Assembly (NCBI GenBank): GCA_015179045.1
Contig: WHUZ01000003.1
Coordinates: forward strand, 2,046,001 to 2,110,000
Source of the DNA: Kalaharituber pfeilii
Lineage: Eukaryota > Ascomycota > Pezizomycetes > Pezizales > Pezizaceae
Direction of reading: 5' to 3'
Length of the DNA stretch: 64,000 nucleotides
This document shows, in pieces, positions 12,897-24,870 of the stretch. The position numbers and the translations under genes were made by a program. The first letter of the stretch is position 1. Each line of letters opens with the position of its first letter. Under the pieces are notes generated by a model. That model did not search any database. It saw nothing but the letters and a program-made list of their open reading frames with translations, and was not told where the DNA came from.

Positions 12897-13080
12897 TTTT
12901 TTTTTTTTTTTCTTCTTTTGTTTTTTATATCATTGCTCGCTTGCCGCCCTTTTTTAATTTTTTTTTTTTATTTCACGTGACCCCGCTTGTAGCTGTTCGC
13001 CATGGCAGGGCCCCTGGGTCTAGACCCTCAAAGCCCGGAGGCAGGCTTGAAGACGCTTGCCGCCCTAAGGGCTATGGCGA
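12897..13080 (-). mobile_element. family A insertion split by a family B insertion
   Basis: Family A poly(T) and hairpin flanked by a 12 bp TSD, ACCGAGATGATA, at 12885-12896 and 13081-13092. The hairpin itself is split by the family B copy at 12951-13053. Confidence 0.95.
12951..13053 (-). mobile_element. family B insertion nested in family A
   Basis: One of the longest family B copies (103 bp): poly(T), B hairpin, a GGGTCTAGACCC palindrome and a GCCCGGAGGCAGGCTT segment. Its 13 bp TSD, CGCTTGCCGCCCT, is a piece of the family A hairpin (12938-12950 and 13054-13066). B was therefore active after A. Confidence 0.95.
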
Positions 13081-13409
13081 ACCGAGATGATAGGTAATGC
13101 TAAATGTTAGGTAATGCTGAGTGAGAGTGGGCATGGCAAGCTATTGAATAAGGGTTACCTAAATTCTAATGGGTGTATGGCCAACTTCGGAGATAGTGGC
13201 AGTTGGCTTTGTTGAAAGACCACGCCTCCTGGCTATCAAGTGGTAACTAGTAAATGATTCCGCGACAGCAGATGCGAAAGAGAAAAGCTGTGAGTGGGTA
13301 GCAATCATATCTTCGATATACAGGAAGTTGTACTCGGGTACATGCGAGGTCGCCACCCTTGAAAACTCTGCATATTAGCGCACGCCACTGGCGATCCGCT
13401 TACCGTACA

Positions 13410-14131
13410 AGGAACTACTTATCGTAACTGACTCGAGGTTCACAATCAATAGAATAGTGGCTACGGCGATAGGGAACCCAACGCACGACGGGGCAACAAA
13501 CCGACTTCAGGAGGCATAGGAGAGGAGGATAGACCGGGGCGACCAAGACCTGTCTGTACTATGAGTTAAAGGACATAAAGGCATCCCCGGGAACGAGGTG
13601 GCGGACAAGGCAGCCAGGGTGGGCATGGCACTACAAAACGAACCAGAGATAATAATGGAAGCGGGACCTAGACAGGGGCAGGAGAGAGAGAGCCGGGGAG
13701 AGGAACAGGCTGGAGTTATCATACAAACCTCTGGAGAGACTAGGACATAGGACAGGGAGACTGGCGGGATTTCTGGGGGGAAAGGGTTTGAGGGCGTGGA
13801 GATGGCACGTTGGGAAGGCTGATGGCCCCGACTGCAGATGGTGCGGAGAGGGAGAAGAAACAACGAGATACATTCTAGAAGAATGCTGAGTATGGCGGAG
13901 GAGGTGGCCAGGGGGGCATGGAGGAGGTGAAGAAACCCCCCTGAGCAAAGAAAGGGGAAGAGGACCCTTTAAGCAGACTGATGGAGTGGCTAGCGGAATA
14001 GGGAGAGCAGTTTATGGTCACACTTTGTTTGCATTTTGTATTTAAGCTAGTTAGACACATAAATATACCTTACCATAGCCCACAGGGCGGCCAGCGAGTA
14101 CTGATATAAAAAAAAAAAAAAAAAAAAAAAA
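13410..14131 (+). mobile_element. LINE 3' fragment (RNase H, finger, family A tail)
   Basis: Frames encode ELLIVTDSRFTI (RNase H TDS motif, near 13412), then GHKGIPGNEVADKAA (near 13570) and CRWCGEGEE..YILEEC (near 13836). A 3' UTR and a family A end with poly(A) to about 14131 follow. It is degenerate and begins exactly where the 63 bp inverted repeat ends. Confidence 0.8.
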
Positions 14132-14421
14132 TACCTGTTAAATTGAGCTCATTCTGCCATATCGAGATATAGAGTATATGGACATGAGGTATTGAGACTA
14201 CACATGTAACTAAAATTGGCATTCGATGTAAGCATCTGACGAGTTGCCTCATTGATAACATTATCTGTCACTTTATGAGCATCCAGACATGTAAGCTTAA
14301 ATGTTGTGTGGCATGATAGCATACAGAATTATATATGAAGTAGGAACATCGGGCCTTACTAGTGAGGTGTTCAGATGCAGGGCTTCCTAGCAAGGTATTT
14401 AGATGCTGAGTCTACTAGATA

Positions 14422-14670
14422 TAGCGTTCGCACTCAGTGTAAGTTCTGAGTCGGTTTTTCTGAGTGAGTCGGGTTTTGAGTCGGTTTGTCATGCCGTAAA
14501 ATGTACCCGACTCGGCTACCGAGTGGGCCGGTATGAGTTGTATGTACGGCGTAACTGAGTAGGTGTGATAATGTACAACTACTACTCAGTTCCTGAGTGA
14601 GTTTATAGTAGGGTCGGAGGAATTTTGTTAAAGGCTTACACTGACTTAGCTCACACCGATGCGAACACTA
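14422..14670. mobile_element. possible MITE with GAGTCGG-type subterminal repeats
   Basis: The ends TAGCGTTCGCA and TGCGAACACTA form an 11 bp imperfect inverted repeat. Inside, GTGTAAG/CTTACAC and multiple GAGTCGG/CCGACTC motifs are arranged in both orientations, as in hAT-type MITEs. I found no convincing 8 bp TSD. Confidence 0.45.
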
Positions 14671-15175
14671 AAGTCTAGCTAGAAGAATGTCAGAATACAC
14701 GAACACATAGGATGTATCTAATTATCATGACGCTATGCTCGCATGTCAGGGACACATTTTCGTTATTCCTGATGTGATACAGTCTTCGGAGATGCTTTTA
14801 TTCCTATTCTTCTACTATATAGAGGTTTATGCATTGAGTAGCCTAGACAAGTCTATCTTTTAACTTGGCCTTATATTATCCAGAATGATCTCGGAGATGG
14901 TGTATAGTATCTTTATCATATATAATTAGTAATAACTAGTGCCCTTAGTTTCTATCTCTGATATTTTTGGAGCAATTTAAAGAGGAATTAGAATATTAGA
15001 TGCTCGTCGTGAGCTATCTCTACTAGTACTTATGTGCATAATGCGAGTGCCGCTAAGGAGCACACTAGCATCTCCGGCCCTCTTGGCGACCGGAGCTGGG
15101 GAGCCTCCCATTTCGGAGAAGTTTGGCACCAGACTCTATTCCTTTCGCGAATTATTTCAGCGTGCCAAGAGAGTC
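14671..15175. other. no gene seen
   Basis: AT-rich sequence with short frames and an inverted pair around a CCAGACTCT/AGAGTCTGG motif at 15140-15180. No gene is supported. Confidence 0.4.
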
Positions 15176-16016
15176 TGGGCACGAGAATAGCTACGGCGAG
15201 GTGTTAGGTAGATAAAGGACAAATAGTAACTGATAAATCATAAAGAGACGTAGAGTGTGTGAAACAAAGAAACTACAGTCTACCCTTGCTATAACGAAAA
15301 CCAAAAATCTGGCACTGTTTTTTCGTTATAGCAAGGTTTTCGCTATAGCGAGTTTCGTTATAGCAAGGGTAGACTGTAGCTCACTGCCCAGTCCAACACC
15401 TCAACTAGTTTCATCCCCTCCTTCTCCCCTCTTTCTTCTTCCCCTGCTCCCCCCCTTTGGTATCTTCATCCCTGCCTCGCCTCCAGGTAATCTCTTCTTC
15501 CACGCCTTACAGTCTTTTGTTATGTGTCGGTAGTTCTGGAGTGCTTTTCCACACCACCTACACTCCAGTGACTCTTCTTTTCCTATCTGGTGTCTCTATT
15601 GTCTCAGTCCTTTGACCCCCATTATGCCTGCGAGTGTGGACACCCTCCTTCTGGTACCCAGGTATTCCAGTAGTCTGTACGTCAGTTGTAGCCTCTTTCT
15701 CTCCTCCCCTCTCCTGTTCTTTACCTCTTGTCAGATACCAGCCTCCGTCACCGTCTCGTCCTGGTATTGTAACGCCGTGGCTACTTTGGCCGCCCTGTCC
15801 GCCTCGGTGTTACCCACTATCCCTTCATGTGCTTTAACCCACCGGAGCGCCAGGTCTCGGTCCCCTCTCGACGTCCTCTCCTCCCACCTTCTCCTCACCA
15901 GCTCCGCTGCACCCTCCGGCGTAGGGTCCCCCCTGGCTATCCCCTTCATCCTCGTCACCGTGGTCCTGGAGTCTGTCATAAATAGCAGCTCCCCCTCTCT
16001 AACCCTAACAACCACT
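15176..16016 (-). mobile_element. LINE 3' fragment
   Basis: The minus strand encodes EGELLFMTDSRTTV (RNase H), LRWVKAHEGIVGNTEADRAAK and the downstream finger region (cysteine pair near 15550). A 3' UTR follows, ending at CTACGGCGAGG near 15190. It is interrupted by the MITE at 15276-15376. Its 5' end abuts an oppositely oriented LINE 5' end at 16017. Confidence 0.75.
15276..15376. mobile_element. 101 bp palindromic pogo/Tigger-like MITE
   Basis: Inverted termini begin CAGTCTACCCTTGCTATAAC on both strands and TA flanks each side (15274-15275 and 15377-15378). The CAGTCTACCC..TATAACGAAA ends resemble those of pogo/Tigger elements. There is almost no sequence between the arms. It sits in the LINE remnant 3' region. 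Confidence 0.85.
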
Positions 16017-16200
16017 TCAACAGGACGAGCGCTCGGAAGCCACTTCACAACCACAACGCGAAACCTACTTACACAGATCGAAAGCTCTTAGTGCACTGAG
16101 TCTTTTGGTCCAATTTTTATTCCAAAATACCCAACTCTGTAACGGATGGTGGTAAACGCAGAGAGTTACCGTCCGCCAGGCCAAAAAGACACTTGACCAG
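16017..16200 (+). mobile_element. LINE 5' end (5' UTR) in inverted orientation
   Basis: 16,000-16,140 closely matches 58,520-58,650, the 5' UTR upstream of the ORF1 start in the 58.5 kb element (shared AGGACGAGCG, CACAACCACAACG and AGATCGAAAGC blocks). It is on the plus strand, directly against a minus-strand 3' fragment of the same kind of LINE. Confidence 0.65.
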
Positions 16201-16599
16201 CGATACTCGCTAGTCCTCTGCGTAGCTCATATAGCACATTTCGCAACGCCAGCACAATCAAGCACCTCTGATGATGATGTGTGTCAAGGTGAGTAGAATG
16301 CTCCAACATACCTACCATGGACACCACACTTAACAGGAGTGATCCGACTTAGAAACAGTGGTAGTAGTTCCCTACCGCGAACGCATACAATTCCCGAATA
16401 GTAACGATGCCATCAACATCGAGGCTAGTAGCTCACGTACCATTTGTTACGGAATTGGTGGGTGATCAGCTTCACTGTATATACTTCAATGATTTGTTTA
16501 TCGCTCACAACTTTGTTTTATTAGCTTACGGAATCGACGTTCAACAGCACCTCGTTTCAAGTCCCCAATAAGCCTTCGGCTTGCACCGGGAAAGCAACA
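16201..16599. other. no gene seen; upstream of helicase remnant
   Basis: Short frames only. May contain the lost 5' part of the helicase gene. Confidence 0.35.
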
Positions 16600-19500
16600 T
16601 CCCGCAGTCAAATCCAGCCAGTGCGTCTTGAGTTTGGAGAGTCGACTATTGTCGTTACGAAAAAGAACCTGACTTACCTTGGGCTTCTTGACGCAAACAC
16701 ATGCAAAGGCCTTAAGGAGCTGCAACACAATTTGCCAACTTGCGAACTCCAAGCCTTTATCCCCATCTAAATTTTTGCCATTAGCAAACCCACCGACGAA
16801 CCTGTTCCGAATAAATTTTCCTTTCCATTATTTATCAACGTCTATGGTCCGGAAAGTTCATCAGCTCAGGTAGCAAAATTGCTTGGACGGAATAAGCTGT
16901 TTCTTCAGGAACCAGAACACAACCATAAGTCCAAATTATATAAGAATCCCCAATCGTTTCGCCTTTCTTCCGAATTGGATGATACCGTTTCCGCACAAAC
17001 ATTGCCTGTATCCGAAACGGGAGAGGGGATGAGTGCGGAGGTTGTCACTGTAGAAGAGACTCGAAACGCCCTCGCTTCCTTTATGGATTATGTTGACGAC
17101 ATCGATTTACCACAAGTAGAAGGGCCTTCACAACTTCAGACAGGTCTACTACCGTAAGTTTCATAAATAGTTGATTACTTGGTGCAAAAGAAATCGCTTT
17201 CACAGCTGACTTATCCTCCACATATGGGATTAGGCATCAACAAGAAGCCCTGTATTACATGTTACAGAAGGAGCGATGCCGTTCACTTGCTGGATTGTCG
17301 TTGCCGAGCTGGTTGTCCATGTGGGTGCCCAAAGTCCAATTTAGCAGTGTAAGGTACGTACTTTTCTACACTCTTATGTTATTGTGCATGCTTTACCGCC
17401 GATTATAAGCTGCATAAGCATATGTCCACCCTAGATAACCGTCGGACCTAGTTATGAGAACATTGTCACCAAAGAAAAAACGGGAAACCCTACATTATGT
17501 CATGGGGGTATCCTGGCGGACGAAATGGGCCTAGGCAAGACCTTAACCGCATTGGCGCTTGTGGCTAGCACACTTCAAGAAGCCTTGATATTCAGCAAAA
17601 ATGGAAACAGATCTATAAACCCAACTGAGAGAGTCACTCCAATGCCTGCTAAAAGTTACTCTGATTGTTTGTCCTGCTGTTTGTGAGTAGCTTGCCACTT
17701 AAATCAAGTCTGAGTATACATCGGCTAAATGATTACAGTGCTGTCTCAATGGGAGAGTCAAATCAGAGAGTGAGTATGATCTCGTGGAGTTTATTACAGC
17801 AATAAATTATTGTGATGCTAAGAATCGCATGAATAGGCACTTTGAGCCAGGGACCCTAAGCTTTCATTGCTATTATGGGGGGCAAAACACGGATTCAGCA
17901 GCATTGGTCAAGTTCGATATTGTGCTGGTCAGCTATGAGACCCTACGAAATAGGATTCACAAGGATCCCAAACAGCAACAGCTCTTTAGTGGGGTTCATT
18001 GGTTTCGTATTATACTAGATGAAGGTGTGCTATTACGCTTAACCCCCTGAACCTGTGCTAATGTGACTTCCAGCACATAAACTAGGGGGACATTCCACCC
18101 AGAAAAATAAAGCCATATGCACGTTAGAGGCAGACCGACGATGGTGTCTATCAGGGACCCCGATACAAAACAGTGTCAATGATTTCGGAATATTATATCA
18201 GTTCTTGAGAGCTGCACCATTTCACGATCTACGAGTTTTCAGCAAACATATCGGTAAGCCATTAGATATAAAAAAGGCCGAGAGCGAGAAGAAAAATGAA
18301 GCTCGAGAGAAGTTGCGTCTCTTGCTTAATTCTACTCTCTTGAGGCGGACAAAGAGAAAGGTTCAACTGCAGCTGGAACTTGCACCGAAAATTGAACAGG
18401 TCTGTTATGGACAATTATCCTCCTCCGAGCAACAGCTTTATGATGCGTGCCGCGAATTCTCAATCAAGCTTCTGGAGCATGGCCTTCCGAATGCAACTTC
18501 GCTTGACGTTATTCTTCGCTTGCGGCAAATCTGTAACCATGGTAGCGCCCTCCTTCGTGGACATTTCAGTCAGCAGCTACAACAATATATTAATTCTCAA
18601 GCCATATCACCAAAACAAACGCCAGTTTCAATGCTTCATTTCTCACCAGAGTCCATGACTGGAGAACCTTGTGGTATATGAACCCTAATCCCCAGCAGAG
18701 CAAAAATATTCTGATTTAAATGAATATTAGTCGCTATTTCACATGACTTTCCAGAATCACAGCAGTATCTAGTCACTGAAAATGCAGTGCCGGTAACCGG
18801 AATTGAAGCTTCGAACAAAGTCAAATTGCTTATTGAACGTCTTCGCCAAGACCATCCTGCAAAAAGGTCAGCTATACTGTACCCTTTGTGATGTGCTGTT
18901 TTATCAGACAAGCAGGTTTAACTGAGGCGTGATGTTTAGCATTGTGTTTTCTTGCTGGACTAGTATGCTCGATCTTATTGAGGTTGCTTTTAAAGCTCAA
19001 ATATAAAGTACCGCCGTCTCGATGGTAAAACACAGCGCAATCAGCGGGGGTCAATAATTGATGCATTTCAATGCACTCCGGAGATCACTGCTCTCTTAAT
19101 CTCAATCAATATGGGGGGTAATGGGTCAGTCATACCTTTTCCTGAAACTACAAAGGAAGCAGAACTGACAATTTGAAGCCTAAACCTGACAGCAGCGTCA
19201 AGGGTGCATATTATGGAGCCACAATGGAACCCAATGCTTGAACTTCAGGCGCTTGCACGCGTACATCGCATAGGGCAAGATAGAGAGGTTATAGCTACAC
19301 GCTACATTATGAAAGACACAATTGAGGAGGTATTTTACAATCTAGACTTGTCCTATAGACCTAGTATATCTGACCATGAAAAAAAAGTCAATTCTGTCAT
19401 ATCAAAAGCGGAAAGTCGACCTGATCAACCACTCTTTGGGAGAACGGGAGATCTCCAAAGAAACTCTGCATGGATATTTGACGGTAAGAGTTTCTTCCAG

Positions 19501-19600
19501 TCTGTTGGGCGAGGTTTTGCAACTGATTACTCGGGATCATGCACACCACAGGGTCAAAATGATTTATTCGATTAACGAGGATTTCTGCATCTGGATTATG
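16600..19600 (+). pseudogene. SNF2-family helicase, degenerate
   Basis: Exons joined through short introns give a fungal SNF2/HLTF-like ATPase. An N-terminal segment (TYLGLLDANTCKGLKELQ, about 16670) is followed by INVYGPESS, then HQQEALYYMLQ (17230), Walker A GILADEMGLGKT (17507), the Ia region TLIVCPAV (17660), DEAH made across an intron (18020/18077), motif III RRWCLSGTPIQN, LRLRQICNHG (18520), SIVFSCWTSMLDLIE (18940), [15 protein letters not shown] (19110/19180) and motif [10 protein letters not shown]. Three lesions are seen: an in-frame TAA at about 16770, a +1 shift between motif I and TLIVCPAV, and a one-base loss near 18997 (AFKAQ to IKYRRLDG). No RING finger was found. Start uncertain. 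A real helicase gene, now dead or badly sequenced. Confidence 0.75.
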
Positions 19601-19836
19601 AACGATATACAAACGATCTATTTACCCCATTATAAATAATATCCCTTAGATAACCCGGAAGATGCCCAACATTGCTGCATGACAGCGAGGCTCCTCAGTT
19701 GCACGCATATCGGTAGCAAGATTGTGTTGGTGGATGTACGATTTTATTTGTAGAAAAAGTCGATAATTATGTGATTATGTAATTTCGCATCTAGAATGAA
19801 GAGTCGCAAGAGACTCTGACTTATATACATAAGACT

Positions 19837-19896
19837 TTTTTTTTCTTTTTTTTTTTTATATCAATACTCGCGTGCCGCCCAATGGGCTATGGCGAG
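19837..19896 (-). mobile_element. family A short tail
   Basis: Poly(T) and family A hairpin with a 12 bp TSD, ATACATAAGACT, at 19825-19836 and 19897-19908. The host site was itself a tandem 21 bp duplication. Confidence 0.9.
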
Positions 19897-19908
19897 ATAC
19901 ATAAGACT

Positions 19909-20352
19909 CTGACTTATATACATAAAAAATGAAGATAGCGCAGATTTGCCTTCAACCCCTAAAACTTAGGTAGCGATACGAACAGTCACAGCAGCAATAG
20001 AAACGAATACAATAAGCCACAAAGTGGCGGATGGCAACTCGAGGTGTACATCCGCCTAATTCCAACATTCTTCTACGCTTTCTCCCTTTCGGCATTTGAA
20101 AATTTATTTCATAAAATTTATTTCATGTTTCTCTCATGTCAATAGCACTTTTAACCCTGAGGATAAATCATAAATGTTTCTGTTCCCACTCTCCCACGTA
20201 TTTGCGAGTAACAGTATGCGCACATAGTGGAGCAACATATCAACCGAAAATAGAGAGATGTCGTGAAATCGAGTCCTGAGGGAGCGGTTACTTAGCACCT
20301 GCATGCACATGTATGTAACAGAGCAATGTACTCGAGTACAGTACTCAGTACT
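19909..20352. other. no gene seen
   Basis: Short frames, no motifs. Intergenic sequence between the helicase remnant and a solo LTR. Confidence 0.4.
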
Positions 20353-20528
20353 TGTTGAGCTTTGGGTAGAAAGAGATGATTGTTATTCCTTCGTAGAGAG
20401 AGTAGCCAAAGTAATACACCTATATACATAGAGCATGAGGTTGCTCTCGGGCCCTTACCACCCTTTATCACGGACCTCTCTGATATCCGACACCTCCGAC
20501 ACTCCGACATTACTGTAGATCTCTAACA
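20353..20528 (-). mobile_element. solo LTR, 176 bp family
   Basis: Starts TGTTGAGC and ends CTCTAACA, with 5 bp TSD GTACT (20348-20352 and 20529-20533). It is the reverse complement of the LTR at 60,045-60,220, also 176 bp, with two differences by eye. A TATA-like ATGTATATAG lies inside. Confidence 0.95.
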
Positions 20529-20533
20529 GTACT

Positions 20534-21283
20534 CCATTGACCCAGTTGATGTGAAGATCTGCGCCAATGAAGTTTTTTTCTTTCCATATACTCTATTTAC
20601 CATGATCCCTGTAGAACTTTTGCTCCACAACTGGGTTTTACCGCAGGCTCGCTTCCTTTCCTACCTAAGAACTAAGCCTCGCATCGCACTGAGAGGCTGA
20701 ATGTAGGGGGCTGAATGCAGCGCAAACGGGGGATAGCAAGTATGATTCTTGTTCAAATATGGAACCTTTTTTTTTTTTTTTTTTTTTATTTCATTACTCG
20801 CATACCGCCTATCAGGCTACGGCGAGGTAATATGGAACCATAATAACATATAATTTATACTCTTCCAGACCTCAACCAGATTTACTGTAAGCTCGAGAGT
20901 AGCACTTGTGATGGAGTATTTTGTCTCGCTCGCGAATCCAGCCCTCTAACGAATTCAGCGCTCCGCGCGTGAATCGCAGCGTTTGAGACGGTTTTCTAAT
21001 TTTTTGTTTTTCTTTTTCTTTTCTCCTTTTCAGCCGTAGATGATGAATGGTGTGAATATTTTAGGAAGGCTCTTCCGTATTTTCTTTCCCTTCTGCATTC
21101 CTATAGATCCGTGGTTTGCGTATTGAGCGCGCTGATTGGCTCTTGGTGCGGGGTTGATGCATTGGCAACTTGAGGCTCTGTGTAATTATTGACCCAACAA
21201 CGACTGTGATACTTCATACTATCGGCATTGATCTTGCAATATTGCAGTCTTACTGTTGTCGGTCTATTAACAGTACTGCATTG
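20534..21283. other. upstream region of the NLR-like gene
   Basis: No gene seen. Contains the family A tail at 20767-20828 and a T/C-rich tract at 21000-21030. Confidence 0.4.
20767..20828 (-). mobile_element. family A short tail, compensated stem variant
   Basis: Poly(T) and a family A hairpin with GCCT/AGGC instead of GCCC/GGGC. 11 bp TSD AATATGGAACC at 20756-20766 and 20829-20839. Confidence 0.95.
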
Positions 21284-22501
21284 ATGGATCCCTTCACAAT
21301 TGCAACCGGAATTGCCGGCTTGCTCTCACTTGCTATCGAGATCACAAACATCCTCAAGGAATACACTAGCCAAGTCCAATCTGCCCCGAAGGATGCGCAA
21401 ACGTTGCTAGTGGAGATCAGTGCTTTGAGCCATGTTCTTCGACAGCTAACTACATTTTTGACAAAGGAGGATAAGAAGGGGACTTTTCAACCTACTTCAA
21501 TCCTATGCAACGTCATGAGTATCTGCAAGGGCAAAATCGAACATTTACACTCAACCCTCACCAAGTTTCAGTCCGCAGGGTTCAAAGACCGACTCAGGTG
21601 GCCTTTTCATAAGCAAGAGTACCTTGAGGTTGCCTCAACCCTGCATAACTGTGCCCAAATAATCGAGTTTTCACTTACTATCGCGAATTGGTAAGCTTCA
21701 TACCATAAATTGTTCTAAACATAATAGTTAATATTCAATAGTGAATTACTTTCACAGACCTCGGAAGAAGTAATGATGGTACTATCAGAGCAAAAACAGA
21801 AGGTCGACTCTCTGCTATCATTGTTTCAAGATGCATCCACTGCAGCCGAGATGAAGAAAATGAGCACCAGCATAGGGGAGATTGTGGGCTTCGTCTCGAA
21901 AATTCACAAGTTAGCTGTGGAGCTGCAGGAAATCAAGAGTGGGGTTCAGATTTTACAGCAAAATATGGATGGTATAAAGTTCATCAATTTCTTCTTTCAT
22001 TCTTGCTTGAACTACACCGCACGTGCTAACTTCCGGCTTGCTTCCTATTAGTGGAAAAACTTCTTGCCTGGTTATCGCCCCTTGAGCCACAAAAAAGACA
22101 TCAGGATATCAAGAATGGTAGGCTAGAGAATACAGGAAAATGGATCCTCCAGAGTGACCAGTTTCAAAGATGGATAAAAGGCCAATCACAGAGTGAAGGC
22201 AATCAGGTTTTGGGCTGTTATGGTGAGCCAGGGGTCGGGAAGACTGTGATTGCGTAAGTATACCTACCATTTATGCACCACGGACAATGAGGCTGAAGAA
22301 GTATGTAAAGCTCAATTGTTATTGACTACATCTCTGCCAATTCAAAACGACAGCGAACAAGTGACGTATATCTATACTGTGATTATCGAGACCGAAGAGA
22401 ACAGAATTTGGTCCACATTATTGGCAGTTTTGTCAAACAATTAGTCTTGCAGTTTATATCCTCCGGAACTCAGTTACCCCAGTCAATTCACGATTACTCC
22501 G

Positions 22502-22622
22502 ATTTCTCATTCACTATCTCATTTCTCCTTATTTTTCATATTCCTCACATGTAACTAAATATCGCCATAGCCCATAGGGCGGCATGCGATTAATGAAATA
22601 AAAAAAAAAAAAAAAAAAAAAA
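22502..22622 (+). mobile_element. family A insertion inside the NACHT exon
   Basis: About 55 bp of LINE-like 3' UTR, the family A hairpin (TCGC/GCGA closing, loop ATA) and poly(A). Only a 4 bp duplication (TCCG, 22498-22501 and 22623-22626) is visible. Removing the element joins IHDYS to AYEKRES in frame. Confidence 0.85.
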
Positions 22623-23909
22623 TCCGCTTATGAGAAGAGAGAAAGTTTAGCTGTTGACAAAGCAATTTTGATGCTGAAACATCTTTGCGCAGAACTGGAC
22701 GAAATCTTCATTCTGCTTGACGCACTTGATGAGCTACAGGATCAGACAAGGTTAGACTTCCTGAAGGCAGTACATGAGATTCTGCACTCGCAGATCCCCA
22801 GTTCGGAAAACCAATCCACGAACCTTAATGCGCATTTATTTTTTACTGCACGTCCACATGTCCAAGACCAGGTTAATCGTTGCCTATGTGATACCAGTAC
22901 GTTGAGAATAGTAGCTCAGGAGGAAGACATTCAAGCATACCTCAACCACCGCATTGACAGGGATACCATTGAGAACGGTGAAGATGCCATGAATAGCGGG
23001 CTCAAAAACGAAATACTGAAGCTGCTGCCAACGAAAGCACAGGGAATGTATGATCTATTCCAAATCCTGATAAACATTGTATGAACATGATAACTAAACG
23101 TCAAATCTAGGTTCTTGCTCTCAGTCTTGCACATCGACATGATCTTAGATGAGGTAACTGTGGCTATGAGAAGATTTGCTCTTCACAGCCTTCCTCCGGG
23201 TCTTCATGCGGCATATAATGGAACCATAGTGAGGATGCGAGAGTCACAGAGTCAATCCCGATATGATCTAGGCATGAGAGCTCTCATGTGGACATACCTA
23301 GCAGAGCGACCATTGAAAGTCATAGAGCTCCGCCATGCACTCTCAGTAAAAGATGGGGATAAGGCTCTGGATCGCAACAACATTCCCTCCGCAAACATAA
23401 TACTGCGCTGTTGCTGTGGGCTAGTGACAATTGATGACGAAACGGCAACAGTTCGTCTAGTACACTACACACTCCAGGAGTATTTCAAATCCTACTATGA
23501 GGAATACTTTCCAACTGGCCATAACCTAATCGCAAGGACCTGTATTACCTACCTGGACTTCTCCGACCTAAGTACCTACTATTGCATAAATGATCAGGAC
23601 AACTTAACCACCTACTATCGTTTAGCTAATGACAACCGGATACTAGAAGACGACTACGCTTTGTTTGAGTACGCATGTTCTCAATGGGGCCATCATGCGC
23701 GAAAGCAGTGTGATAAAACTACCTGCAAGCTTGCTGTTACCATGCTTCAACGTAAATGCTACCCAGCTATTATGGCACTAGAGTGTTAGTTCGGAGAATG
23801 GATTTGCCATTTGGAGTGCCAATTAATGAGCTTGCATGCTGTCGCCTGGTTCGGGGTTGAGTGTATCTTCCGTGTTCTACTGAAGAAAATTGTGGATCCG
23901 AATGAAAAA

Positions 23910-24870
23910 GCTAGCTGCGGCAGCACGGCGTTGCACTACGCTGCTGCATAGGGCCACGAGGCTGTAGTCTGCTTGTTGCGTGAGCGAGCCGGTGTCGATG
24001 TCAATATGGCGGATTTAATCGGCCGAACACCATTGTCCTGGGCAGCCGAATATGGACATGTGGCTGTAGTCCGCTTGTTGCGTGAGCGAGCCGGTGTCGA
24101 TGTCAATATGGTAGATTTAATCGCCCGAACACCATTGTTCTATGCAGCTTCAGTTGGCAATGAGGCTGTAGTCCGCTTGTTGCTTGAGCGAGCCGATGTC
24201 GATGTCAATATGGCAGATTCAAACGGCCGAACACCATTATCCGAGGCAGCCGTACGTGGACGTGAGGCTGTAGTCCGCTTGTTGCTTGAGCGAGCCGATG
24301 TCGATGTCAATATGGCAGATTCAAACGGCCTAACACCATTATCCTGGGCAGCCGAAGGTGGACATGAGGCTGTAGTCCGCTTGTTGCTTGAGCGAGCCGA
24401 TGTTGATGTCAATATGACGAATTCAAACGGCCGAACACCATTATCCTGGGCAGCCGCACGTGGACATGAGGCTGTAGTCCGCTTGTTGCTTGAGCGAGCC
24501 AATGTCGATGTCAATATGGCAGATTCAAACGGCCTAACACCATTATCCGAGGCAACCGTACGTGGACATGAGGCTGTAGTCCGCTTGTTGCTTGAGCGAG
24601 CCGATGTCGATGTCAATATGGCAAATTTCTGCCGAACACCTTTGTCCTACGCAGCTGAACGTGGACATGAGGCTGTAGTCCGCTTGTTGCTTGAGCGAGC
24701 CGATGTCGATGTCAATATGGCGGATATCCGCCGAACACCATTGTCCTATGCAGCTGAACGTGGACATGAGGCTGTAGTCCGCATTTTGCTCGAGCGACTA
24801 GAAGTTGATATTAACTTACCGGATAGTTATGGTAGCACACCTCTCTCTTTAGCGATTGACGGACAGTACG
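23910..24870 (+). repeat. tandem ankyrin-coding repeats of the NLR-like gene
   Basis: Ten units of about 33-34 residues (RTPLSWAAERGHEAVVRLLL then ERADVDVNMAD) encoded by roughly 100 bp repeats with very high DNA identity. Variation sits at the residues that usually face ligand (AAE/AAV/ATV R-G-H positions). High identity is common in fungal NLR repeat arrays under diversifying exchange. Confidence 0.9.

Larger units (their letters stand above)
11009..13415. mobile_element. composite bounded by 63 bp inverted repeats (putative DNA transposon)
   Basis: 11006-11068 and 13356-13418 are inverted repeats with only three mismatches. The symmetrical ends GTTCC/GGAAC are each flanked by TA, as expected for a Tc1/mariner/pogo insertion. 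The interior is eroded. A minus-strand frame near 11130-11420 has a basic KGKAKAHAMTSADCAELAE segment that recalls the C-terminal tail of pogo/Fot1-type transposases, but no DDE core is visible. Later insertions fill it: family A copies, a solo LTR and a nested A/B pair. It is flanked by LINE fragments in opposite orientations. Assignment to pogo/Fot1 is inference. Confidence 0.5.

Noticed and set aside
15998..16008. Telomere-like TAACCCTAAC
   Set aside because: Only about one and a half repeats, inside a LINE junction, so chance.
16498..16752. Minus-strand 84-codon frame
   Set aside because: Antisense to the helicase N-terminal coding region.
22254..22330. Frameshift in the NACHT exon
   Set aside because: An acceptor at 22310 gives ASIVIDYISANS..YLYCDYRDRREQ in frame, so an intron explains it.
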